Source: JANRLJ01 sp034437895
Lineage (GTDB): Bacteria; Chloroflexota; Anaerolineae; Aggregatilineales; Phototrophicaceae
NCBI GenBank assembly: GCA_034437895.1
Contig: DAOTTO010000006.1
Coordinates: forward strand, 1-38,116
DNA: 38,116 bases
Reading direction: 5' to 3'
Notes under the pieces: model-generated
Database searches by the model: none
What the model was told of the DNA's origin: nothing
What the model saw: only the letters and a program-made list of their open reading frames with translations
Shown: positions 33,009 through 38,116 of the stretch, piece after piece
Numbering within the stretch: the stretch's first letter is position 1
Layout of the letters: every line of letters starts with the position of its first letter
Position numbers and translations under genes: made by a program

Positions 33009-34559
33009 ATGCGACGATTGACTCTGATTCTGCTGTTGTGCTGCGCTGCGTGTGATGCAGTGGATTCGCCGACGGCGACCTTAACACCGACGATCACCAC
33101 TGAACCGACCAATACCCAAACGGCTGTGCCGACATTGACGCTACAGCCGACTGAAACATCGACTTTAACACCCAATCCATCGCCTACCGCGACGATCACT
33201 TCAACGCCGACTGAAACACCCACGCCAACGGTTACACTCGTGCCGACTTATACCCCACAAGCAACTATTGGTTTTGCTTATGATGGACTGGAAGTAGTTG
33301 ATATTCCTGCCGATATTGCGGATGGGGTGGATACACCGCTGGTTGTTTTTACCAATCAGAATGACAGTGTGACCATCCGCAACCTTGCCACCGCCCAACC
33401 GAATACGAATACCGAAATTCTCTATTATGCGTCGGCAACGAATCCACTTGATCGTACACCCATCGTTGAACTCACCGATTCAACCGCGAATCAGGTGTTT
33501 CTCGCGCCGCGTGGCAATGCACTGGCCTATCTTGTGACGGATTCGCTGCTGCGCTCACCCGGCCTTTATGTGTTAGATGTAACCAACGGCGTGGGGCAGC
33601 GTGTACTCAGTTTATCTTCGCTGACGCAGCGCGGTTTATATAGTTCTCCGGCATGGTCGCCGGATGGCACACAGTTAGCGATTGCCTTAGAAAATGGCTA
33701 CGACTTAGATATTTTTATCTTTACCGTTGCGACAGGCACTTGGGAAAACCTAACGAATACAGGTGCTTATGATCTTCGGCCTGCGTGGTCGCCAGATGGT
33801 CGTTATTTGGCCTTTGTGTCGGATAGAGCCATTTGTCCTTCATGGATTCCGGGGCAGCCGGGCGCATGTGATCCTGTCATTAATTCGCAGCCGTTAGGTG
33901 GTCATGTACACGTCCGCGAAATGACGACTGGCGAAATAACCCAAATATCAGATGAGATCACGAATGAAACGCCGCGTTGGGTCAACACGCGTCAGGTTGC
34001 TTTTTCTGGGGGCAGCCAGCTTGATTTGTTGAATCCGAGCCGCACCCTCTGGCTGGCGGATGTGACGACTGGTCAGGCACAAGAGGCACGTTTCGCGGGT
34101 GCTTCTAACCTCAATCTTTCCGAAGTCTGGTCGCCGGATGGTACGCGAGTTTTATTCCAAAATGCGGGTGCGGCCAATCAAATTGTGATTATGACGGCAC
34201 AGGGGCAGCAGTTGGCGACGATTGATGACCTGAATTTTGCGCGGTTTAGTATGACGGCCTCGTGGTCGCCGGATGGGTCGCGCATTGTGATTGGCGGCTC
34301 AAGTGGGCAATGCCCTTATGGGATTATCGTCGTTGATGGCGGCACTTATGGGGTTGTTTCACGAGGAACGCCGCCGCCAAGTATGTGTTATCCAGTTTTT
34401 TCGCCCGATAGCAATTTTATCGCGTTCAGCGGCATCAATGCGGGAGCAGCCGATGGACGCATTGATATTTATGCGGCTAATCCTAATGGGCGTGGCGCAC
34501 TCAATCTAACGGCGGACTTACGCGGACAAATGACGCTGATTGGGTGGGTTGCGCCGTGA
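33009..34559 (+). CDS. TolB-like beta-propeller lipoprotein (WD40-like repeats)
   Basis: The 516-residue lipoprotein has signal MRRLTLILLLCCAAC (C15; the lipobox CAAC is slightly off-consensus), then a long Thr/Pro stalk (about 20-80). A propeller follows with at least five PD40 repeats: PAWSPDGTQLAIAL, PAWSPDGRYLAFVS, EVWSPDGTRVLF, ASWSPDGSRIVI and PVFSPDSNFIAF. I chose the ATG at 33009 because it begins a proper signal sequence; the frame runs 15 codons further upstream. Such propellers usually mediate protein contacts at the envelope. No Tol or Pal partner is nearby. Confidence 0.85.
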   Translation: MRRLTLILLLCCAACDAVDSPTATLTPTITTEPTNTQTAVPTLTLQPTETSTLTPNPSPTATITSTPTETPTPTVTLVPTYTPQATIGFAYDGLEVVDIPADIADGVDTPLVVFTNQNDSVTIRNLATAQPNTNTEILYYASATNPLDRTPIVELTDSTANQVFLAPRGNALAYLVTDSLLRSPGLYVLDVTNGVGQRVLSLSSLTQRGLYSSPAWSPDGTQLAIALENGYDLDIFIFTVATGTWENLTNTGAYDLRPAWSPDGRYLAFVSDRAICPSWIPGQPGACDPVINSQPLGGHVHVREMTTGEITQISDEITNETPRWVNTRQVAFSGGSQLDLLNPSRTLWLADVTTGQAQEARFAGASNLNLSEVWSPDGTRVLFQNAGAANQIVIMTAQGQQLATIDDLNFARFSMTASWSPDGSRIVIGGSSGQCPYGIIVVDGGTYGVVSRGTPPPSMCYPVFSPDSNFIAFSGINAGAADGRIDIYAANPNGRGALNLTADLRGQMTLIGWVAP

Positions 34560-34634
34560 TGAGGTAGCGCGTTGAGCGAGAAATCGCTATAGTTTTCTGG
34601 TCTATATGTAGAGATAAGTTGTGCTTTTGTAGGC

Positions 34635-34732
34635 TCAAGAAAGTAATTTGAAACTATTCAACCACTAAGACACCAAGAACACCAAGAATTTGAGTTTAAA
34701 TCTCTGTGTCCTTCGCGTTCTTTGCGGTTAAT
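34635..34732 (-). repeat. Dispersed intergenic repeat, copy 2 (inverted relative to copy 1)
   Basis: The reverse complement runs GCAAAGAACGCG...ACACAGAGATTTAAACTC...TGTTCTTGGTGTC...TTTCAAATTACTTTC and matches 26334-26417. It fills much of the 247-base gap between the propeller lipoprotein and fabG. The rest of that gap (34560-34634 and 34733-34806) shows only an imperfect inverted repeat around TTTTGTA/TACAAAAA at 34745-34773, close to where the fabG promoter should be. Confidence 0.85.
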
Positions 34733-34806
34733 CGTTTCCTTTTTCTTTTGTAAACTTACGCTTGCGTCTACAAAAACATCGCCGAAATAAAAAATAGAGG
34801 ACAATT

Positions 34807-35553
34807 ATGGCACAGTTGACAGATCGGGTCGCCGTCGTCACAGGCGCAAGCCGAGGCTTAGGAAAGGGCATCGCGCTTGAATTAGCGAGCCGAGGCGCGA
34901 CGGTGATCGTCAATTACAACAGCAGCGCGGCGGCAGCCGAATCTGTCGTCGAGCAAATTAAGGCGGCAGGCGGCAGTGGCGCAGCCTTCAAAGCCGATGT
35001 CAGTGACGAAGCCCAAGTCGAGGCACTCATCAAAATGACCACCGCTGATTATGGCAAAATTGATATTCTCGTCAACAATGCCGGGACGACCCGCGATAAC
35101 GTCATTATGTTGATGAAGTCAGATGATTTCGACAGTGTGATGAATACCAATCTTCGCAGCGCATGGTTGTGTTCAAAAGCCGCTGTCCGCGCCATGATGC
35201 GGAAGCGCTATGGGCGGATTATCAATATCACCAGCGTCAGCGGCATTATGGGGCAAGCCGGACAAACCAATTACAGTGCGAGCAAAGCGGGTTTAATCGG
35301 CTTGACGAAATCCTTAGCACGGGAAGTCGCCAGCCGCAGTATCACTGTCAACGCGGTAGCGCCCGGTTTTGTCCTCACAGATTTGACCAAAGACCTGCCG
35401 CAAGAATTGACCAGCCAGTTGAATAATTTTATCCCGTTGGGGCGATGGGGCGAAGTTGAGGATGTGGCGCGTGCTGTCGCATTTTTGGCTTCGGATGAGG
35501 CGGCTTACATCACCGGACACGTCCTCAATGTCGATGGTGGCATGGCGATGTAA
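34807..35553 (+). CDS. fabG: 3-oxoacyl-ACP reductase (FabG-type SDR)
   Basis: The 248-residue classical short-chain dehydrogenase has the cofactor motif TGASRGLGKG (about 13-22), NNAG (about 90-93), the catalytic Ser in ITSVSGIMGQ, and Y-x-x-x-K in NYSASKAG. Its C-terminal GRWGEVEDVARAVAFLASDE, AAYITGHVLNVDGGMAM is the strict FabG ending, favouring NADPH-dependent fatty-acid elongation over other SDR roles. GAGG lies 9 bases before the ATG. It leads a run with an enoyl-CoA isomerase/hydratase and a HIT protein. A role in acyl-CoA breakdown or hydroxyacid synthesis with its neighbour is also possible. Confidence 0.93.
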   Translation: MAQLTDRVAVVTGASRGLGKGIALELASRGATVIVNYNSSAAAAESVVEQIKAAGGSGAAFKADVSDEAQVEALIKMTTADYGKIDILVNNAGTTRDNVIMLMKSDDFDSVMNTNLRSAWLCSKAAVRAMMRKRYGRIINITSVSGIMGQAGQTNYSASKAGLIGLTKSLAREVASRSITVNAVAPGFVLTDLTKDLPQELTSQLNNFIPLGRWGEVEDVARAVAFLASDEAAYITGHVLNVDGGMAM

Positions 35554-35612
35554 TGCAGCAATACCGCGTTTTTCGTTTACCTGAAAGTAATTAATGACTG
35601 AGGACATTTCAA

Positions 35613-36407
35613 ATGGCTTACGAAAATATTCTTTATGATCTCAGCGACAATATCGCCACAATTACGCTTAATCGCCCTTCTACTTATAATTCGCTCAGCA
35701 CCGCTACGCTTGAGGAGCTAAAAGATGCGCTTAAGCAAATTGACCGCGAAAAATCGGCACGGGCCGTTATCTTAACGGGCGAGGGGAAGGGTTTTAGCAG
35801 CGGCGCGGATTTGACCGAGATTGGGCAAAAATTGGACGCGCCGATTACGGAATTCCTGCGTACTGGGCTGAATGTAGTGACAGCACAGATGCGAGCGCTG
35901 GAAAAACCGATTATCGTAGCGGTCAACGGTGCGGCGGCGGGAGCGGGAGCAAGCCTCGCCTTGGCGGCTGATTATCGCCTCGCGTCGGAAAATGCCAGTT
36001 TTGTATTTGCGGCCTTCGTCAATATTGGCCTTGTGCCGGATGCTGGAGGGACGTATCTGCTACAACAGTTAGTCGGTACGGCGAAAGCCTTTGAATTGGC
36101 GCTGTTCGCCGATTCAAAAAATCGCGTGACTGCGGAATATGCACTTCAGCTTGGGATTGTGAATCGGGTTGTGCCGCATAGTGATCTCATGAGCGAAGCT
36201 CGTGCATTAGCCTTAAAACTGGCGCAGATGCCGACGAAAGCCATCGGTATGACCAAGCGTGCCATTTATCGGGCGGCGGAGCGCTCATTGACCGACTCGT
36301 TAGATTACGAAGCGATGCTGCAAGGCGCGGCCTTCCGCACACACGATTTTCAAGAAGGGGTGATGGCATTTCTGGAAAAGCGCACACCTGCATTTAAGGG
36401 TGAATAG
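35613..36407 (+). CDS. Enoyl-CoA hydratase/isomerase, PaaG-like
   Basis: The 264-residue crotonase-fold protein has the oxyanion-hole segments GKGFSSGADLTEIG (about 58-71) and AVNGAAAGAGASLALAADYR (about 108-127). NIGLVPDAGGTYLLQQLVG (about 137-155) has Asp where hydratases carry the second catalytic Glu; that is the pattern of PaaG-type isomerases, which act on ring-epoxide or 3-enoyl-CoA substrates. True hydratase activity is therefore less likely. GAGGAC precedes the ATG. It lies 59 bases after fabG and probably shares its transcript. No other phenylacetate genes are visible. Confidence 0.9.
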   Translation: MAYENILYDLSDNIATITLNRPSTYNSLSTATLEELKDALKQIDREKSARAVILTGEGKGFSSGADLTEIGQKLDAPITEFLRTGLNVVTAQMRALEKPIIVAVNGAAAGAGASLALAADYRLASENASFVFAAFVNIGLVPDAGGTYLLQQLVGTAKAFELALFADSKNRVTAEYALQLGIVNRVVPHSDLMSEARALALKLAQMPTKAIGMTKRAIYRAAERSLTDSLDYEAMLQGAAFRTHDFQEGVMAFLEKRTPAFKGE

Positions 36408-36419
36408 AAAGGTAAACTG

Positions 36420-36767
36420 ATGCCCACGATTTTTTCTCGTATTATCGCCAAAGAAATCCCTGCTTCGATTGTCTATCAAGATGAGCAGGTCACAGCTTTT
36501 AAGGATATTAATCCGCAAGCGCCCGTTCATATTTTGGTAGTGCCAAATAAAGAGATTCCGACGGTGGACGATGTAACCCCAGAAGATGAAGCGGTTTTAG
36601 GCCACATGTTTGTGGTGGCGCGGCAAATCGCAAGAGAGCAGGGGATAGCGGAAAATGGCTACCGCTTGATTGTGAATTGCCGCGAGGATGGTGGGCAGGA
36701 AGTGTATCACCTTCATATGCACCTACTCGGTGGGCGGCGGTTGGGGCCGATGCTGGCGAAGTTATAA
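36420..36767 (+). CDS. HIT-family (HINT-like) nucleotide-binding hydrolase
   Basis: The 115-residue protein has the full HINT branch pattern: IFSRIIAKEIPASIVYQDEQ, VTAFKDINPQAPVHILVVPN, YRLIVNCREDGGQEVYHLHM and the histidine triad HLHMHLLGGRRL with the central His as nucleophile. HINT proteins cleave adenosine 5'-phosphoramidates and aminoacyl-AMPs. It starts 12 bases after the enoyl-CoA isomerase gene. A hairpin at 36775-36810 directly after the stop probably ends the transcript. Confidence 0.96.
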   Translation: MPTIFSRIIAKEIPASIVYQDEQVTAFKDINPQAPVHILVVPNKEIPTVDDVTPEDEAVLGHMFVVARQIAREQGIAENGYRLIVNCREDGGQEVYHLHMHLLGGRRLGPMLAKL

Positions 36768-36774
36768 AAGAATA

Positions 36775-36810
36775 GGTGCCGGGAACGACCTATGTGTCGT
36801 TCCCTACACC
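36775..36810. terminator. Hairpin after the HIT gene, GTAGGG-type palindrome
   Basis: GGGAACGAC, a 6-base loop and GTCGTTCCC form a 9-bp stem, extended by GGTG/CACC outside two unpaired bases on each side. It lies between convergent genes and could stop transcription both ways, but has no close T-run. The layout matches the hairpin at 2986-3006 (GTAGGG plus GAC-centred arms), so it may be a member of a dispersed palindrome family rather than a dedicated terminator. Confidence 0.65.
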
Positions 36811-36869
36811 AATCCGTATTTAATTTTTAAACCGTGCCGCTAACATCACCGCGTAAATCTTGTTTGTTC

Positions 36870-37808
36870 TTAACTTCCATCAGAGGTTGCTTCGGCGGTT
36901 GCTTCAGCCGTTGTCTCCGGTTCTACTTCGGTGGCTTCTGCTGTCGATTCAGAAGTTGCGGCGGGTGTACTTTCCGCTTCTGGCATATTTACAGCTTCAA
37001 GCGGTACAGGCACATTACCACTGCTTGCAATAGACTCTTCAACAGCGGCGCGAATGTCATCCCCTGTGGCCGATACTGAATTTCCGTTCACAAACACCGC
37101 TGGTGTACCCGTTACACCACTTTGTGTAAACTGTTCCTGCGCGGCTTGTAAAGTTGTGTTAATTCTAGTGCTACCAATGCAAGAGTCATATTGTCCTCGA
37201 TCCAAACCCAGATTCTCAACACCGCTGGTCAAACGATTTTGGGTGAAAGCCTGATTACCATAGCGGGTTTGCCAATCAAACAATGTATCTTGATACTCAA
37301 AGAACTTCCCTTGTTCGGACGCACACAGGGCCGCTTTAGCTGAACCTTCTGCGTTGGCAATGCTGCCGGTGGTGGCGATCGGGATGAAGGTAAAGGAAAT
37401 TTTGCCCTCGCGCACGAGATCAATCATGTCATCAAAATATGAGGAATGAAATTCGGCACAACCGGAACATGAAAAACTGGAAAATTCCTGCACTTGTACA
37501 GGAGCATCCGGTTTACCCAAACGCGGGAAGCCATTCTCGTTCACATCCTGCGGAATCCCGGTGTAGCGTGTTTCTACACCTTCCGGTATAGGGGCGCTGG
37601 CGGGCTGATTGGCGACGATGAACACTACGACGGCAACAATAGCGAAGATAATACCGCCGATCAGGAGCGAAATTTGCTGCTGACGGCGTTTTTGCTGCTG
37701 TTTTTCCATACGACGTTCACGGGTACGAGAACGACTTACTCCCACAGTTTTGCTTGTCCCCGTTGATTTAGCCGTCGCTGGGGCTTTTTCAGATTTATTC
37801 TTGGTCAT
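36870..37808 (-). CDS. DsbA/BdbD-like thiol-disulfide oxidoreductase, membrane-anchored
   Basis: The 312-residue protein has a very basic N-terminal cytoplasmic tail (1-46), one membrane segment (about 47-66) and an outside DsbA-like thioredoxin domain (about 100-270). The active site is C114-S-G-C117 in SSFSCSGCAEF, and cis-Pro is in GVTGTPAVFVNG. Cys160-region KAALCASEQGKFFEYQDTLF is the usual helical insert. The C-terminus is an EAT-rich low-complexity tail (about 275-312). It probably introduces or shuffles disulfides in exported proteins. GAGGAG lies 11 bases before the ATG. Just upstream lies a TnpB-like element end, so its promoter region may have been altered by insertion. Confidence 0.9.
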   Translation of the reverse strand: MTKNKSEKAPATAKSTGTSKTVGVSRSRTRERRMEKQQQKRRQQQISLLIGGIIFAIVAVVVFIVANQPASAPIPEGVETRYTGIPQDVNENGFPRLGKPDAPVQVQEFSSFSCSGCAEFHSSYFDDMIDLVREGKISFTFIPIATTGSIANAEGSAKAALCASEQGKFFEYQDTLFDWQTRYGNQAFTQNRLTSGVENLGLDRGQYDSCIGSTRINTTLQAAQEQFTQSGVTGTPAVFVNGNSVSATGDDIRAAVEESIASSGNVPVPLEAVNMPEAESTPAATSESTAEATEVEPETTAEATAEATSDGS

Positions 37809-37837
37809 CGAATTTTAGACTCCTCACAAGATCAGCT

Positions 37838-38116
37838 GCTTATCATCAAATTCCTTGCGCGGATACCGCTGCCTTTAGGCACGGGGAGGAATCGCAAGTT
37901 TTCCTTTCAAGGGTAGCGGACAATAATCCCCGAAGGGATACCGTTTTTTAAGTTACCTATGGGAAACGGTCAAACCTACCCCGTTTGCGCGGGTAACGTC
38001 CTCCTCGACAAAGTTAGCGGCCCGTACTTTCCCGAACTTGCACTGGCTTCGTACCCCGTAGGCCTGTTTAACAAGTAGGTTCTAGCGCTTCAGGCTGGAG
38101 CGTCACCCGAAGGTAG
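37838..38116 (-). mobile_element. Putative right end and omega-RNA region of a TnpB-type IS200/IS605-like element (element continues beyond the window)
   Basis: About 280 non-coding bases fold into several stems on the minus strand: ACCGTTT/AAACGGT (37940-37970), ATCCC/GGGAT (37926-37939), CCCG/CGGG (37980-37993) and a terminal CCG-TGCCT/AGGCA-CGG hairpin with one bulge (37866-37884) flanked by ATTCCTCCCC and GGTATCCGCG. That terminal arrangement, followed by TTGAT at 37845-37849, is what I know from 3' ends of tnpB elements. At the edge the minus strand reads LPSGDAPA then a stop (38092-38090), compatible with a TnpB C-terminus but far too short to prove. TnpB omega-RNAs overlap the gene's 3' end, so a tnpB beyond 38116 is predicted. 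The exact element boundary is not certain. Confidence 0.5.

Noticed and set aside
33110..33260. Repetitive ACACCGACG-like DNA as a tandem repeat or CRISPR-like array
   Set aside because: The pattern comes from Thr/Pro codons of a lipoprotein stalk, with no fixed repeat length and no spacers.
37838..38116. Reading the same region as an IscB gene end or HEARO RNA on the minus strand
   Set aside because: One frame reads fragments such as GLTVSHR, stop, then LAIPPRA, stop, that faintly recall IscB tails. It is broken by stops at 37958 and upstream, so a structured non-coding end is the simpler reading. A covariance-model search would decide.
1..38116. tRNA, rRNA, complete insertion sequence or CRISPR array
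   Set aside because: No intergenic region showed a T-arm pattern with cloverleaf pairing, ribosomal RNA sequence, a transposase gene or regularly spaced repeats.

Overview
The window reads as a chromosomal segment of a Chloroflexota bacterium, probably Anaerolineae-like. This is inferred, not proven. It rests on a Tad pilus machine whose TadZ carries a receiver domain, a DegS/DegU-like two-component pair beside it, many exported proteins with Thr/Pro-rich stalks, and the overall gene style (moderate GC, mixed ATG/GTG/TTG starts). Nearly all of the sequence is ordinary, intact coding DNA. No tRNA, rRNA, CRISPR array or complete insertion sequence was seen.

Left part (1-8594). A truncated cystathionine gamma-synthase/lyase opens the window, followed by a GNAT acetyltransferase. 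On the minus strand come a RluE-like pseudouridine synthase, an O-methyltransferase, a cystathionine beta-synthase with a CBS pair, a RelE/ParE-type toxin-antitoxin pair, a class I aminotransferase and RNase HI. A secreted endonuclease/exonuclease/phosphatase-family protein faces right and ends at a shared bidirectional terminator. The two transsulfuration enzymes and the aminotransferase give this part a sulfur/amino-acid flavour.

Middle (8616-23352). Aconitase (minus) has a good predicted promoter and a leader hairpin. It is separated from a pgeF-yggS-yggT operon by about 360 bases holding several strong hairpins. A divergent plus-strand run then holds a NarL/DegU-type regulator, a DegS-like soluble histidine kinase, cpaB, tadZ/cpaE, cpaF/tadA, tadB, tadC, comF and hpf. 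It contains the export and assembly motor of a Tad/Flp pilus but no pilin, prepilin peptidase or secretin.

Right part (23342-38116). Two GT2 glycosyltransferases and a binding-protein-like lipoprotein form a minus-strand operon. A membrane-anchored protein with FlgD-like Ig domains follows. Lon protease overlaps an AlbA_2/Schlafen-type regulator and is followed by a LysM lipoprotein and a TolB-like propeller lipoprotein. FabG, a PaaG-like enoyl-CoA isomerase/hydratase and a HIT protein follow. A DsbA-like thiol oxidoreductase on the minus strand sits just downstream of a structured region resembling the right end and omega-RNA of a TnpB-type (IS200/IS605-like) element, whose gene would lie beyond the window.

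Small dispersed repeats recur between genes. There are two inverted copies of a roughly 90-base repeat (26334-26417 and 34635-34732), two hairpins of a GTAGGG-type family, and a hairpin cluster at 11552-11673. The least ordinary points are the TnpB-like end placed upstream of dsbA, the possible shared operator at the regulator and pilus promoters, the kinase with an altered N-box, and the terminator-like hairpin inside the usual comF start region.
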